Origin: Nitrosomonadaceae bacterium
GTDB taxonomy: Bacteria > Pseudomonadota > Gammaproteobacteria > Burkholderiales > Nitrosomonadaceae
Direction: 5' to 3'
DNA: 64,000 nt
Assembly: GCA_030646695.1 (NCBI GenBank)
Contig: JAUSLF010000070.1
Span: forward strand, 1 to 64,000
The notes under the pieces are model-generated. The model had not been told where the DNA came from and made no database searches. It saw only the letters and a program-made list of their open reading frames with translations. The position numbers were made by a program, and so were the translations under genes. Shown piece after piece: positions 50,275 to 63,726 of the stretch (position 1 is the first letter of the stretch; the number at the start of each line of letters is the position of its first letter).

Positions 50275-51435
50275 ATGGAGCAAGAACCAGCGACGAATCA
50301 GATAACAAATCAGACAGCAAAATTCATATTTGATCTACTGCGTCTGATGCTCAGCAAAAAAGCCTCGGACATGTTCATTACTGCCGGCTTCCCTCCCGCC
50401 TTCAAGGTGGACGGGGAAATGACTCCGGTATCCAGTCAGCCGTTGACACCACAGCACACTGCGGAACTGGCGCGCGCCATCATGAACGACAAGCAGGCGG
50501 CAGAATTTGCAGCCACCAAGGAATGCAACTTCGCTATCCATCCGCCCGGTATTGGGCGGTTCCGCGTCAGCGCTTTCGTCCAGCAACAACGAGTGGGTTT
50601 CGTACTGCGTACCATCACCACTACGATTCCAGAATTTGATACTCTGGGGCTGCCGCCGATATTGAAAGACGTAATGATGAGCAAACGCGGCCTGGTGATT
50701 TTCGTCGGCGGCACCGGTTCTGGTAAGTCTACTTCACAGGCGGCGATGATTGGCTATCGCAACAAAAACAGCCACGGTCATATCATCACCATCGAAGATC
50801 CGGTGGAGTTCGTACATGAGCATATCAACTGCGTGATAACCCAGCGCGAAGTAGGAGTGGATACCGAGTCGTGGGAGGCTGCGCTGAAAAACACATTGCG
50901 CCAGGCGCCGGATGTAATCCTGATCGGTGAAATCCGTGAGCGCGAGACCATGGAACACGCTATCGCCTTTGCTGAAACCGGCCACTTGTGCATGGGCACG
51001 CTGCATGCCAACAACGCCAACCAGGCACTTGACCGCATCATCAACTTCTTTCCGGAAGAACGCAGGGCGCAACTGCTGATGGACCTGTCGTTGAATTTGA
51101 AGGCACTGGTTGCGCAGCGGCTGATCCCGCTGAAACAAGGCAAGGGCCGGGTGGCAGCAATTGAGGTCATGCTTAATTCCCCGTTAATCTCCGATCTGAT
51201 CTTCAAGGGTGAGGCTCACGAGATCAAGGAGATCATGAAAAAATCCCGTGAACTAGGGATGCAGACCTTTGACATGGCGCTGTTCGAGCTGTATGAAGCC
51301 GGCAAGATCAGTTACGAGGATGCCTTGAGGAACGCCGACTCCATGAATGAACTGCGCTTGCAAATCAAACTCCAGGGGGCGGAAGCAAAGGATCGGGACC
51401 TGAGTTCGGGAACTGAACATTTGAAGTTTAGCTGA
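50275..51435 (+). CDS. pilU: type IV pilus retraction ATPase PilU
   Basis: The ATG at 50275 has AGGAG six bases upstream and gives 386 residues (MEQEPATNQI...). Walker A is GGTGSGKSTSQAAMIGYRN, the Asp box IITIEDPVEFVH and the Walker B VILIGEIRERETM. PilU is an accessory motor that works with PilT. It differs from PilT by its longer C-terminus with LRLQIKLQGAEAKDRDL. Confidence 0.96.
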   Translation: MEQEPATNQITNQTAKFIFDLLRLMLSKKASDMFITAGFPPAFKVDGEMTPVSSQPLTPQHTAELARAIMNDKQAAEFAATKECNFAIHPPGIGRFRVSAFVQQQRVGFVLRTITTTIPEFDTLGLPPILKDVMMSKRGLVIFVGGTGSGKSTSQAAMIGYRNKNSHGHIITIEDPVEFVHEHINCVITQREVGVDTESWEAALKNTLRQAPDVILIGEIRERETMEHAIAFAETGHLCMGTLHANNANQALDRIINFFPEERRAQLLMDLSLNLKALVAQRLIPLKQGKGRVAAIEVMLNSPLISDLIFKGEAHEIKEIMKKSRELGMQTFDMALFELYEAGKISYEDALRNADSMNELRLQIKLQGAEAKDRDLSSGTEHLKFS

Positions 51436-51737
51436 TCTGCACGCATTCATCGCCGACTATGAATTCGACACACACACTGCCGGAAATATATCTTTCCCGC
51501 TCAGACTTGTATCTTCCTGGAAGATATCTCCCATTGACTGGTGTGCTCAGACAGATTAAAATCCGCGTTTTTTGAAATACAGACAACGTTAGGCTTTATT
51601 ACTGCTCCGGCTTGGTGCCGGAGAACAGAGGATAAGCGCTGGTTCGGGGAATGAAAAAACGTAACTCATCTGAAAGCACACTTTCAGCATCCTCAGTATC
51701 ACACCAAGCAGTTCAGTTTTTCTGATAGACGCCGAAT
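51436..51737. other. spacer between pilU and the ATP synthase operon
   Basis: 302 bases without a supported gene. A hairpin CTCCGGC / GCCGGAG with a 5-base loop is at 51605-51623. The region must hold the atp operon promoter; GC-poor stretches at 51540-51600 could serve, but no clear -35/-10 pair stands out. A 24-codon frame starting ATGAAAAAACGT at 51651 has no support. Confidence 0.5.
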
Positions 51738-52130
51738 ATGCCTTGGATACGAAGCAAGCCGGTACGCACCATCATGCGTTGGCAATTGATTGTCACCGTA
51801 GTTATGGCACTGATCCTCGCCCCACTATGGGGATTTCACGGTGCAGTCTCGGCGTTTCTGGGGGGGGTAGTGAGCATTGTCGCCGCTGCCGCTTATACAA
51901 CAGTTATCTCACGCTACCATGGCGTTACCCTAAGTGGGGCGCTGAAAACCGCATTGAGGGCGGAAGCAGTAAAGATCGTGACCATGATAGCTCTGCTCTG
52001 GCTGGTACTGACGCTTTACAAGGATGTTGTTGCGGTAAGCTTCATTGGAACATTCGCCATCACTGTCCTGATCTTCGGCATGGCGTTGTTTGTCCCGGAT
52101 GATACAAGAGTGGCCCCACAGATTAAATAG
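51738..52130 (+). CDS. atpI: ATP synthase accessory protein I
   Basis: The 130-residue membrane protein has four predicted hydrophobic segments (MRWQLIVTVVMALILAPLW; AVSAFLGGVVSIVAAAAY; IVTMIALLWLVLTLY; FIGTFAITVLIFGMALF). AtpI helps assemble the c-ring. It stands first in the operon, 22 bases before atpB. Confidence 0.9.
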   Translation: MPWIRSKPVRTIMRWQLIVTVVMALILAPLWGFHGAVSAFLGGVVSIVAAAAYTTVISRYHGVTLSGALKTALRAEAVKIVTMIALLWLVLTLYKDVVAVSFIGTFAITVLIFGMALFVPDDTRVAPQIK

Positions 52131-52146
52131 TTTGAGCAGGCACTAA

Positions 52147-53289
<1,143 letters not shown>

Positions 53290-53326
53290 TAATGCCGGCT
53301 CTCGGTGCCATTAGCAGGGGCTAGCC

Positions 53327-53797
53327 ATGAACATCAATTTCACCCTTTTTTCTCAGGCGGCAGCTTTTGCCATATTCATCTGGTTTACGGTCAAGTTTGT
53401 CTGGCCGCCGTTGATGCGTGCGATTGAAGACCGCCAGAAAACCATCGCTGACGGTCTGGCGGCGGGCGAACGTGGCAAGCATGAACTGGAGTTGGCTAGC
53501 CACCGTTCCGCCGATGTGCTGAAGGAGACCAAGCAGCGGGCTGCCGACATTATTGCCCAGGCGGAAAAACGCGCATCCCAGATCATCGAGGAAGCGAAGG
53601 GAACCGCCAGGGATGAAAGCGATCGCATCCTCGTCGGCGCTAAGGCGGAAGTCGAGCAGGAAGTATTTCGCGCCAAGGAAACATTGCGTCAGCACGTGGC
53701 CGATCTTGCTGTGGCAGGCGCCGCGAAAATCTTGCGCCGCGAAGTAGACGCCAAAACTCATGCCGATCTGCTCACATCCATCAAGGCGGAGTTGTAA
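53327..53797 (+). CDS. atpF: ATP synthase subunit b
   Basis: The 156-residue protein has one N-terminal membrane helix (FSQAAAFAIFIWFTVKFVW), then a long charged helix that forms the right-handed coiled coil of the stator stalk, ending EVDAKTHADLLTSIKAEL. Normal length. atpH follows after 3 bases. Confidence 0.96.
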   Translation: MNINFTLFSQAAAFAIFIWFTVKFVWPPLMRAIEDRQKTIADGLAAGERGKHELELASHRSADVLKETKQRAADIIAQAEKRASQIIEEAKGTARDESDRILVGAKAEVEQEVFRAKETLRQHVADLAVAGAAKILRREVDAKTHADLLTSIKAEL

Positions 53798-53800
53798 GCA

Positions 53801-54337
53801 ATGGCTGAAGCCCGCACCATTGCACGGCCCTACGCGGAAGCGGTATTCAAGCTGGCCAAGGCGAATAATGCACTACCCGCCTGGTCCGACATGCTGCAGC
53901 TCACGGCTACGATAGCCAGCGACGAGCGCATTCGCTCCTTGATCGGCGACCCGAAAATTCCCGCCAAACGGCTGAGCGAGCTGCTTCTCAGCATCTGTGG
54001 CGACAAGCTCAACAGCGAAGGCCGCAATTTTGTTCTGCTGCTGGTGGAAAACGGCCGGGTCGAAATGCTGCCGCAAGTAAGCGAATTGTTCGAACAACTG
54101 AAGGCGCAACATGAAGGTGTGCTGGAAGCGCATATTACTTCCGCATTCGCCATGAGTGACGCGCAATTGAAGGATTTGGTGATAAACCTCGAGGCCAAGT
54201 TTAAACACAAAATAGAGGCCAAGGTGAGCGTGAATCCGGAACTAATCGGTGGAGTGAAAGTTGAAATCGGTGACGAAGTGCTCGACGCATCCGTGCGCGG
54301 CAAATTGGAAGCCATGGCCATTGCCCTTAAAAGCTAG
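53801..54337 (+). CDS. atpH: ATP synthase subunit delta
   Basis: The 178-residue protein begins TIARPYAEAVFKLAKANNAL and has the conserved C-terminal VNPELIGGVKVEIGDEVLDA. It links subunit b to the top of the F1 head. Usual length and position. Confidence 0.96.
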   Translation: MAEARTIARPYAEAVFKLAKANNALPAWSDMLQLTATIASDERIRSLIGDPKIPAKRLSELLLSICGDKLNSEGRNFVLLLVENGRVEMLPQVSELFEQLKAQHEGVLEAHITSAFAMSDAQLKDLVINLEAKFKHKIEAKVSVNPELIGGVKVEIGDEVLDASVRGKLEAMAIALKS

Positions 54338-54349
54338 GAGTTATTTGAA

Positions 54350-55891
54350 ATGCAGTTAAATCCATCTGAAATCAGTGAACTGATTAAAAGCAGAATCGAG
54401 GGACTCGCCACTACTGCCGAAGTCCGTACCCAAGGCACCATTGTTTCGGTGACTGACGGTATCGTACGTATTCACGGTCTGTCCGACGTAATGCAAGGCG
54501 AGATGCTGGAATTCCCCGGCAATACTTTCGGTCTTGCCCTCAACCTCGAACGCGACTCCGTTGGCGCAGTGATTATGGGCGCCTACGAGCACATCACCGA
54601 AGGTGATACCGTCAAGTGTACTGGCCGCATCCTGGAAGTCCCGGTAGGTGAGGGATTGATGGGCCGTGTAGTCAACGCGCTGGGACAACCGATAGACGGA
54701 AAAGGTCCGATAACCGCACAAGGCTCGGAACCGATCGAAAAAATTGCACCCGGCGTAATCTGGCGTCAATCGGTGAATCAACCGGTACAGACCGGACTGA
54801 AATCAATTGACGCCATGGTCCCAGTCGGGCGCGGCCAGCGCGAATTGATCATCGGCGACCGTCAGACCGGCAAGACTGCGGTGGCGATAGACGCGATTAT
54901 CAACCAGAAGGGCGAGAACATGGTTTGCATCTACGTCGCGATCGGGCAGAAAGCCTCGTCTATCGCCAACGTGGTGCGTAAACTGGAAGAGCACGGCGCA
55001 ATGGAGTACACCATCGTGGTGGCCGCCACCGCATCTGAATCGGCGGCGATGCAGTTCATTGCACCCTATTCCGGCTGCACCATGGGCGAATACTTCCGCG
55101 ACAAGGGTGAAGACGCTCTCATTATTTATGACGACTTGACCAAACAGGCCTGGGCCTACCGGCAGATTTCACTGCTGCTGCGTCGTCCGCCTGGTCGCGA
55201 AGCCTATCCTGGCGACGTATTTTATTTGCACTCGCGTTTGCTGGAACGTGCCGCTCGCGTCAGTGCGGCATACGTTGAAAAAGCCACCAACGGAGCGGTT
55301 AAAGGCAAGACCGGCTCGTTGACCGCCTTACCGGTGATCGAGACCCAGGCTGGTGACGTAACCGCTTTCGTTCCCACCAATGTGATTTCAATTACCGATG
55401 GTCAGATTTTTCTGGAAACCGATCTGTTCAATGCCGGCATCCGCCCTGCGATCAATGCCGGCGTTTCAGTGTCGCGCGTGGGCGGCGCGGCACAAACCAA
55501 GGTCATCAAGAAACTGGGCGGCGGTGTGCGTCTGGCGCTGGCACAATATCGTGAACTGGCAGCATTTGCACAGTTCGCTTCCGATCTCGACGAAGCCACT
55601 CGCAAGCAATTGGAGCGCGGCAAGATGGTGACCGAACTGATGAAGCAGGCGCAATACGCCACCCTGAGCGTATCCGAAATGGCGCTCACGTTATTTGCCG
55701 TCAACAAAGGCTATCTGGACAATGTGGAAGTGAAGCGCGCACTGGCGTTCGAATCGGCATTGAAAGGTCATATGCGGAGCAAATACGGCGCCATTATGGA
55801 CAAGATTGAAACCAGCAAGGACCTCGACGCCACGACCGAGAAAGAGCTTGACGCCGCGATTCAGGACTTCAAGACAAACGGAACGTATTAA
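54350..55891 (+). CDS. atpA: ATP synthase subunit alpha
   Basis: The 513-residue protein has Walker [14 protein letters not shown], the arginine-finger region [20 protein letters not shown] and [17 protein letters not shown]. Non-catalytic nucleotide site of the F1 head. Complete. Confidence 0.98.
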   Translation: MQLNPSEISELIKSRIEGLATTAEVRTQGTIVSVTDGIVRIHGLSDVMQGEMLEFPGNTFGLALNLERDSVGAVIMGAYEHITEGDTVKCTGRILEVPVGEGLMGRVVNALGQPIDGKGPITAQGSEPIEKIAPGVIWRQSVNQPVQTGLKSIDAMVPVGRGQRELIIGDRQTGKTAVAIDAIINQKGENMVCIYVAIGQKASSIANVVRKLEEHGAMEYTIVVAATASESAAMQFIAPYSGCTMGEYFRDKGEDALIIYDDLTKQAWAYRQISLLLRRPPGREAYPGDVFYLHSRLLERAARVSAAYVEKATNGAVKGKTGSLTALPVIETQAGDVTAFVPTNVISITDGQIFLETDLFNAGIRPAINAGVSVSRVGGAAQTKVIKKLGGGVRLALAQYRELAAFAQFASDLDEATRKQLERGKMVTELMKQAQYATLSVSEMALTLFAVNKGYLDNVEVKRALAFESALKGHMRSKYGAIMDKIETSKDLDATTEKELDAAIQDFKTNGTY

Positions 55892-55894
55892 TCG

Positions 55895-56776
55895 ATGGCC
55901 GGTAGCAGAGAAATCCGCAACAAGATCAAAAGCGTCAAGAACACGCAGAAGATCACGCGCGCCATGGAAATGGTGGCTGCTTCCAAAATGCGCAAGGCAC
56001 AGGAGCGCATGAAGAAAGCGCGGCCCTACGGCGAAAAGATACGTAATGTCGCAGCACACATGAGCCGTGCCAATACCGAGTATCGTCATCCTTTTCTGAT
56101 AGAGCGGGATACGGTCAAACGCATCGGCATTGTCGTGGTCACTTCCGACAAGGGCTTGTGCGGCGGTCTCAACACCAACGTGTTGCGCATGGCGCTAGGC
56201 AAAATGAAAGCGTGGGAAGGTGAGGGCGAGCAGATCGAGGCCTGCTGCATTGGCAACAAGGGTTTTGGTTTCATGAACCGGCTCGGTGCCAACGTGATTT
56301 CGCATGTTATCGGTCTGGGGGATGCACCCGATCTGGCAAAGCTGATTGGCGCGGTGAAAATCATCTTGGACGGTTATACCCAGGATCGCTTCGACCGCGT
56401 ATACATTTTCTACACCCGCTTCATCAACACCATGAAACAGGAACCGGTGATGGAGCAGTTGCTGCCGCTTTCCGACGAGCGCCTCAGAGGAGGCGAAGGT
56501 CCCAAGGGGCAGAAAGGTGTGTGGGATTACATTTACGAGCCTGAAGCCAAACCCGTCATTGACGACATCATGGTGCGCTATGTCGAGGCGCTGATTTACC
56601 AGGCGCTAACCGAAAATATGGCATCGGAACAATCGGCGCGGATGGTGGCGATGAAAGCGGCGTCTGATAATGCCGGTAGCGTAATAGACGAATTGACGCT
56701 GATTTACAACAAATCCCGTCAGGCTGCGATTACCAAAGAGTTGTCGGAAATCGTCGGCGGCGCGGCAGCAGTTTAA
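55895..56776 (+). CDS. atpG: ATP synthase subunit gamma
   Basis: The 293-residue rotor shaft begins [20 protein letters not shown] with [15 protein letters not shown], and ends [20 protein letters not shown], then [17 protein letters not shown]. Both terminal helices of the coiled-coil shaft are conserved. Confidence 0.97.
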   Translation: MAGSREIRNKIKSVKNTQKITRAMEMVAASKMRKAQERMKKARPYGEKIRNVAAHMSRANTEYRHPFLIERDTVKRIGIVVVTSDKGLCGGLNTNVLRMALGKMKAWEGEGEQIEACCIGNKGFGFMNRLGANVISHVIGLGDAPDLAKLIGAVKIILDGYTQDRFDRVYIFYTRFINTMKQEPVMEQLLPLSDERLRGGEGPKGQKGVWDYIYEPEAKPVIDDIMVRYVEALIYQALTENMASEQSARMVAMKAASDNAGSVIDELTLIYNKSRQAAITKELSEIVGGAAAV

Positions 56777-56797
56777 ACATTTTGATTTAGCATTTAG

Positions 56798-58186
<1,389 letters not shown>

Positions 58187-58237
58187 CAGAAGCTTTTTTA
58201 TAAACTCGACTGACCCATCATATAACTGGAAACTTAA

Positions 58238-58660
58238 ATGAGCACCGTATTTCACGTTGATATCGTCAGCGCCGAGGAATCGATCTACTCAGGTCCTGCC
58301 GAGTTTCTGGTGGCGCCGGCGGAAGCGGGCGAGGTGGGCATTTACCCGCACCATACGCCCATGCTGACCCGGATCAAGCCCGGCTCGGTGCGAATCAAGG
58401 CACCATTGCAGGAAGAAGAGCTGATTTATGTCTCCGGCGGCATGCTGGAGATACAGCCAGACGTGGTGACCATCCTTGCCGATACTGCCGTGCGTGGTGC
58501 CAATCTGGACGAAGCCAAGGCGATAGAGGCCAAGAAACGTGCGGAGGAAGCCATGCGGGATCGTTCCTCTGCCATGGATTATGCCCGCGCCCAGGCGGAA
58601 CTGGCCGAGTCGATAGCACAATTGGCGGCGATTCAGAAGCTGAGAAAACGCGGTCATTAA
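58238..58660 (+). CDS. atpC: ATP synthase subunit epsilon
   Basis: The 140-residue protein has the beta-sandwich ([40 protein letters not shown]) and two C-terminal helices that can inhibit ATP hydrolysis. It ends the operon and is followed by a strong terminator. Confidence 0.96.
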   Translation: MSTVFHVDIVSAEESIYSGPAEFLVAPAEAGEVGIYPHHTPMLTRIKPGSVRIKAPLQEEELIYVSGGMLEIQPDVVTILADTAVRGANLDEAKAIEAKKRAEEAMRDRSSAMDYARAQAELAESIAQLAAIQKLRKRGH

Positions 58661-58680
58661 GTTATTTCATCCCACTCCTG

Positions 58681-58706
58681 AAAAAGGCGGCCTTGGCCGC
58701 CTTTTT
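58681..58706 (+). terminator. intrinsic terminator of the atp operon
   Basis: AAAAAGGCGGCC and GGCCGCCTTTTT form a perfect 12-base inverted repeat with a 2-base loop in the paired form, ending in T5, 20 bases after the atpC stop. The A-run on the other side makes it symmetric. Confidence 0.9.
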
Positions 58707-58922
58707 CTTTCTCTGGAATTAGGGAACCGAACAAGTCCTCCGTGGGTTGCCGTTATCACGCTAAAGCTCTAGAATCCAGCCATGTCTATCCAAACTCGCA
58801 CGACCCATCCATGCCGATTCTGCCGCGCACCGTATGCCATGTCTGAAAGCGCTGGGGAGGGGAAGAGGCTCTTGTCTCCCGCTGTAACACTTCTCACGAA
58901 TACTTAATTGCCGCCTATTGTC

Positions 58923-60305
58923 GTGCCCAAACTAAATATCGTCATTCTCGCCGCCGGACTCGGCAAACGCATGCACTCGACGCTACCCAAGGTGCTGCAC
59001 CCGCTGGCTGGCAGACCGCTACTTTTCCATGTGCTCGACACGGCGCGTGCGCTGGTGCCGGAAAAAATCTGTGTGGTGTACGGTCATGGCGGCGAAACCG
59101 TACCGCAGACGATAGCCGACAAGAAACTCATCTGGGTAAAGCAGGAACCGCAGTTGGGCACAGGCCACGCACTGATGCAAACGCTGCCCCATCTGGACAA
59201 GAGAGGCATGACGCTGGTGCTGTATGGCGATGTGCCGCTGACCAAGGTTGAAACCCTGAAGGGACTGATAGCAACGGCGGCAGCAAAATATCTTGCGCTG
59301 CTCACGCTGGAACTGGACGAGCCCTCCGGCTACGGCAGAATCGTGCGTAGCAGCGGGGAGGGGAAGATCACCGCCATTGTTGAAGAGAAGGATGCCAGCA
59401 AAGCCCAGCGGCAGATCCGTGAAATCAATACCGGCATCATGGCGATTCCCAATCAATATCTGCACGACTGGCTGCTCAGACTGGAAAACAGGAATGCACA
59501 GAAGGAATATTACCTCACCGATATCGTGGCGATGGCGGTCACGGATGGGGTCAAGGTGGAAGTTGCCCAGCCGGATCATGCCTGGGAAATACTGGGCATC
59601 AACAGCAAAGCGCAGCTGGCAGCGCTTGAGCGTATTTATCAAAACGAATCCGCCAGCAGATTGCTGGAACAGGGCGTGACCCTGGCCGATCCATCCCGTA
59701 TCGACATTCGCGGCCAGCTTACCTGCGGCAGTGACGTCGCGATAGACATCAACTGTATTTTCGAAGGCTTGGTGCAGTTGGGCGATAATGTGAGAGTGGG
59801 CGCTCACAGTATCCTGAAGAATGTGAAGGTTGCAGCAGGAACGCTGATCGCCCCGTTCAGCCTGATCGAAGACGCCGAAATCGGAAAAAACTGCCGCATT
59901 GGACCTTACGCCCGCATTCGTCCCGGGACCCGGCTTGCAAGCGAAGTTCATATCGGCAATTTTGTCGAAGTCAAAAATAGCAGCCTAGCCGCCGGCAGCA
60001 AAGCGAATCATCTGAGCTACATCGGCGATGCCATCGTCGGCAAAAATGTCAACATCGGTGCCGGGACCATTACCTGCAACTATGATGGCGCCAACAAACA
60101 CCAGACCATCATCGAAGACGACGTATTTATCGGCTCCGATACCCAGCTGATTGCGCCGGTGACAGTGGCGAAAGGCACGACCATCGGCGCGGGTTCGACC
60201 ATCACCAAGGACACGCCGCCGGAGAGCCTGACCCTGTCACGCACCAAACAAATGAGTATCACTGGCTGGAAGCGGCCAATGAAAAAAGTGAAGAGTGAAA
60301 AATGA
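58923..60305 (+). CDS. glmU: bifunctional UDP-N-acetylglucosamine pyrophosphorylase/glucosamine-1-phosphate acetyltransferase
   Basis: I chose the GTG at 58923 (MPKLNIVILAAGLGKRMHST, 460 residues); a TTG at 58908 would add five residues. N-terminal uridylyltransferase has LAAGLGKRM and YGDVPL; the C-terminal left-handed beta-helix has hexapeptide repeats (IGKNCRIGPYARIRPGTRLA) and NYDGANKHQTIIEDD. It makes UDP-GlcNAc from the product of GlmM. Followed by glmS after 55 bases. Confidence 0.95.
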   Translation: MPKLNIVILAAGLGKRMHSTLPKVLHPLAGRPLLFHVLDTARALVPEKICVVYGHGGETVPQTIADKKLIWVKQEPQLGTGHALMQTLPHLDKRGMTLVLYGDVPLTKVETLKGLIATAAAKYLALLTLELDEPSGYGRIVRSSGEGKITAIVEEKDASKAQRQIREINTGIMAIPNQYLHDWLLRLENRNAQKEYYLTDIVAMAVTDGVKVEVAQPDHAWEILGINSKAQLAALERIYQNESASRLLEQGVTLADPSRIDIRGQLTCGSDVAIDINCIFEGLVQLGDNVRVGAHSILKNVKVAAGTLIAPFSLIEDAEIGKNCRIGPYARIRPGTRLASEVHIGNFVEVKNSSLAAGSKANHLSYIGDAIVGKNVNIGAGTITCNYDGANKHQTIIEDDVFIGSDTQLIAPVTVAKGTTIGAGSTITKDTPPESLTLSRTKQMSITGWKRPMKKVKSEK

Positions 60306-60360
60306 AGGAATCCTCTCAGTTCCGTCATTCCGGGAAAAGTAGCGCCAAGAAGATTCGCCC

Positions 60361-62208
60361 ATGTGCGGCATAGTCGGCGCGATTGCCAGACATAATGTTG
60401 TCCCCACTCTGCTGGAAGGTTTGCGCCGCCTCGAATACCGCGGCTACGACTCTGCCGGAATTGCGCTGGTGGATGGCGGATTGCGCAGATTACGCACTAC
60501 CGGACGGGTGGCGGAACTCAGCAAGCTCGCGGATGAGCAGCAGTTTTGCGGTGAGGTCGGCATCGCCCACACCCGCTGGGCCACACACGGCGCACCTTCC
60601 GAGCGCAATGCTCACCCGCATTTTTCCACTGGGGTGACAAAGGTTGCAGTGGTGCATAACGGCATCATCGAAAACCATGAAGCGCTGCGCCAACGCTTGC
60701 AGACTGAGGGTTTCAAGTTCCTGTCCGACACCGATACCGAAGTCATCGCTCATCTCATCACGCTCAACCTCAAGCAAACCCCTGACTTGTTTGCAGCAGT
60801 GTGCCGCTCCATTGCCGAATTGCAAGGCGCTTACGCCATCGCCGTCATGGAAGAGACGCGGCCTGAGCGCATTGTTGTTGCCCGCAATGGCGCGCCGCTG
60901 TTGCTGGGACTGGGCGAACGCGGCAACTACGCTGCCTCCGATGCTTCTGCGCTGCTACAGGTAACCAAGCACATGGTTTATCTGGAAGAAGGCGATGTGG
61001 CCGAACTGCGTTGCGACGGCTACCGCATCGTCAATTGTCTTGCTGGTGGCCCAGGCAGGGAAGTGACGCGCGCTGTGCACGAAAGCGAGCTGACCGATGC
61101 CGCAGTGGAACTGGGACCCTATACCCACTTCATGCAGAAAGAAATATTCGAACAACCGGGCGTGGTGGCAAATACGCTGGAAATGGTGCTCAATGCCCAT
61201 TCCATTTCTCCGCAACTATTTGGCAGCGAAGCGGAAAATATTTTCCAGCATACCGACAGCGTACTGATACTCGCTTGCGGCACCAGCTACCACGCCGGAC
61301 TGGTCGCCCGCTACTGGCTGGAATCCATGGCGGGATTGGCCTGCAACGTCGAGATCGCGAGCGAATACCGCTACCGCGACCCGGTAGCCAGCCCCAACGC
61401 GCTGGTGGTGGCGATTTCCCAATCAGGGGAAACTGCCGACACACTGGCTGCACTCGGCTATGCCAAGTCGCTGGGACACCGTCACAGTCTGGCCATCTGC
61501 AACGTGCCGGAAAGTGCACTGGTGCGGCAAACCGATCTGCGCTTCCTTACCCGCGCCGGGCCGGAAATCGGCGTGGCCTCGACCAAGGCATTCACCACCC
61601 AACTGGCGGCACTGATGCTGCTTGCCGTAACGCTGGCGAAACTGCGCGGAAAATTATCGAGCGAGCGAGAACGCGAAGTGATCACTGCGCTGCGCCATCT
61701 GCCAGTCGCGCTGCAGCACGCGCTGCAAGTGGAACCTCAGGTCAAGGTCTGGGCCGAGAGGTTTGCGCAGAAACGCCACGCCTTGTTTCTCGGGCGCGGC
61801 ATGCACTACCCCATCGCCATGGAGGGCGCGCTCAAGCTCAAGGAGATTTCCTACATTCATGCCGAAGCTTACGCCGCCGGTGAATTGAAGCACGGTCCGC
61901 TCGCACTGGTGGACGAGGACATGCCAGTAGTCGCGATTGCTCCCAATAACGCGTTACTGGAAAAACTCAAATCCAACTTGCAGGAAGTACGCGCGCGCGG
62001 CGGTGAACTCTATGTTTTCGTTGACGCCGACTCGACCATTCAGCAAAGCGCGGGCATGCACGTCATCAACCTGCCGGAACATGCGGGATTGCTCAGCCCC
62101 ATCCTCCACACCATCCCGCTGCAACTGCTTGCCTACCATGTCGCCCTGCAAAAAAATACCGACGTGGACAAACCGCGCAATCTGGCGAAATCAGTGACAG
62201 TCGAGTAA
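60361..62208 (+). CDS. glmS: glutamine--fructose-6-phosphate aminotransferase
   Basis: The 615-residue enzyme has the N-terminal nucleophile MCGIVGAIA, the glutaminase motif [18 protein letters not shown], two SIS isomerase domains ([40 protein letters not shown]) and the C-terminal [12 protein letters not shown]. It is the entry enzyme of the amino-sugar pathway. No ribozyme-like leader is visible in the 55 bases before it, as expected outside Firmicutes. Confidence 0.98.
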   Translation: MCGIVGAIARHNVVPTLLEGLRRLEYRGYDSAGIALVDGGLRRLRTTGRVAELSKLADEQQFCGEVGIAHTRWATHGAPSERNAHPHFSTGVTKVAVVHNGIIENHEALRQRLQTEGFKFLSDTDTEVIAHLITLNLKQTPDLFAAVCRSIAELQGAYAIAVMEETRPERIVVARNGAPLLLGLGERGNYAASDASALLQVTKHMVYLEEGDVAELRCDGYRIVNCLAGGPGREVTRAVHESELTDAAVELGPYTHFMQKEIFEQPGVVANTLEMVLNAHSISPQLFGSEAENIFQHTDSVLILACGTSYHAGLVARYWLESMAGLACNVEIASEYRYRDPVASPNALVVAISQSGETADTLAALGYAKSLGHRHSLAICNVPESALVRQTDLRFLTRAGPEIGVASTKAFTTQLAALMLLAVTLAKLRGKLSSEREREVITALRHLPVALQHALQVEPQVKVWAERFAQKRHALFLGRGMHYPIAMEGALKLKEISYIHAEAYAAGELKHGPLALVDEDMPVVAIAPNNALLEKLKSNLQEVRARGGELYVFVDADSTIQQSAGMHVINLPEHAGLLSPILHTIPLQLLAYHVALQKNTDVDKPRNLAKSVTVE

Positions 62209-62249
62209 TTCCAGGGATTCCAACTAAAGCAAGAATAGAGAACTGGTGG

Positions 62250-63713
62250 TTAAAGCCCCAGGTCTCGCCAGATTTCATCCACGCGCGCTTTCACCGCTGC
62301 ATCCATCGCAATCGGTGTGCCCCATGCACGGGTAGTTTCTCCCGGCCATTTGTTAGTGGCGTCCAAACCCATTTTCCCGCCCAGACCCGATACCGGGCTG
62401 GCGAAATCGAGATAATCTATCGGCGTGTTTTCCACGATCAGCGTATCGCGCGCGGGATCGACGCGCGTGGTGACAGCCCAGATCACTTCCTTCCAGTCGC
62501 GGATATTCACATCGTCGTCGGTGACGATGATAAATTTGGTGTACATGAACTGGCGCAGGAAACTCCATACGCCGAACATCACGCGCTTGGCATGCCCGGC
62601 ATACTGTTTTTTCATGCTCACCACCGCCATGCGATAGGAACAGCCTTCCGGCGGCAAATAAAAATCGGCGATTTCGGGAAACTGTTTTTGCAGCAGCGGC
62701 ACGAACACTTCGTTCAGCGCCACGCCCAGTATCGCCGGCTCGTCCGGCGGCTTGCCGGTGTAAGTGGAGTGAAAAATCGGGTTGCGCCGCATGGTGATGC
62801 GCTCAATCGTGAATACCGGGAAAGTCTCCTGCTCGTTGTAATAACCGGTGTGATCGCCGAACGGGCCTTCGAGCGCCGTTTCGCCCGGATGAATATATCC
62901 TTCCAGTACGATTTCTGCGCTTGCCGGAACCTGCAGGTCATGGCTCAGGCACTTGATAATTTCGGTTTTTGCGCCGCGCAGCAGGCCAGCAAACTGGTAT
63001 TCGCTGAGGCTGTCCGGTACCGGGGTGACCGCGCCGAGTATGGTCGCCGGGTCTGCTCCCAGCGCTACTGCCAGCGGATAAGGCTGCCCCGGATGGGTGA
63101 GACAGAAATCACGAAAATCCAGCGCACCGCCACGGTGAGCCAGCCAGCGCATGATGATTTTGTTGGGTGCGATCACCTGCTGCCGGTATATGCCCAGATT
63201 CTGCCGGGTCTTGTGCGGCCCGCGGGTGACGGTCAATCCCCAGGTAATCAGCGGACCGGCGTCCCCCGGCCAGCAGGTCTGGATCGGCAGCCTGCCGAGA
63301 TCCACGTCCTTGCCTTCCCACACGATCTCCTGGCACGGCGCGCTCGAAACCACTTTGGGCGCCATGTTGAGCACTTGCTTCAGCACCGGAAATTTGTCCC
63401 ACGCATCTTTCAGACCCTTGGGCGGCTCGGGTTCTTTCAGAGCAGCGAGCAACTCGCCCACTCCCCGCAACGCTGCCACCGATTCCTGTCCCATGCCCAT
63501 CGCCACCCGCCGCGGGGTGCCGAACAAGTTTCCGAGCACGGGAATGGTATGTCCCTTGGGATGCTCGAACAGAATGGCAGGACCACCGGCCTTCAGCACC
63601 CGGTCGCAGATTTCGGTCATCTCCAGACGCGGGTCTATCTCGGTGATGATGCGCTTCAGTTCGCCCTGGCTTTCCAGTTGCGCGATAAAATCCCGCAGGT
63701 CTTTATATTTCAT
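62250..63713 (-). CDS. ubiD: 4-hydroxy-3-polyprenylbenzoate decarboxylase UbiD
   Basis: The 487-residue prenyl-FMN-dependent decarboxylase begins [20 protein letters not shown] and has the conserved [35 protein letters not shown] (catalytic Glu region) and [20 protein letters not shown]. It removes the carboxyl group in ubiquinone synthesis. It reads convergent to glmS and follows ubiA. Confidence 0.96.
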   Translation of the reverse strand: MKYKDLRDFIAQLESQGELKRIITEIDPRLEMTEICDRVLKAGGPAILFEHPKGHTIPVLGNLFGTPRRVAMGMGQESVAALRGVGELLAALKEPEPPKGLKDAWDKFPVLKQVLNMAPKVVSSAPCQEIVWEGKDVDLGRLPIQTCWPGDAGPLITWGLTVTRGPHKTRQNLGIYRQQVIAPNKIIMRWLAHRGGALDFRDFCLTHPGQPYPLAVALGADPATILGAVTPVPDSLSEYQFAGLLRGAKTEIIKCLSHDLQVPASAEIVLEGYIHPGETALEGPFGDHTGYYNEQETFPVFTIERITMRRNPIFHSTYTGKPPDEPAILGVALNEVFVPLLQKQFPEIADFYLPPEGCSYRMAVVSMKKQYAGHAKRVMFGVWSFLRQFMYTKFIIVTDDDVNIRDWKEVIWAVTTRVDPARDTLIVENTPIDYLDFASPVSGLGGKMGLDATNKWPGETTRAWGTPIAMDAAVKARVDEIWRDLGL

Positions 63714-63726
63714 GGTAGTGGAGCAC

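Noticed and set aside
51651-51725. 24-codon frame upstream of atpI
   Set aside because: Too short, no homologue recognised; more likely leader sequence.
58782-58907. Short frame of 41 codons before glmU
   Set aside because: No similarity to anything known, no ribosome binding site, and composition like non-coding DNA.
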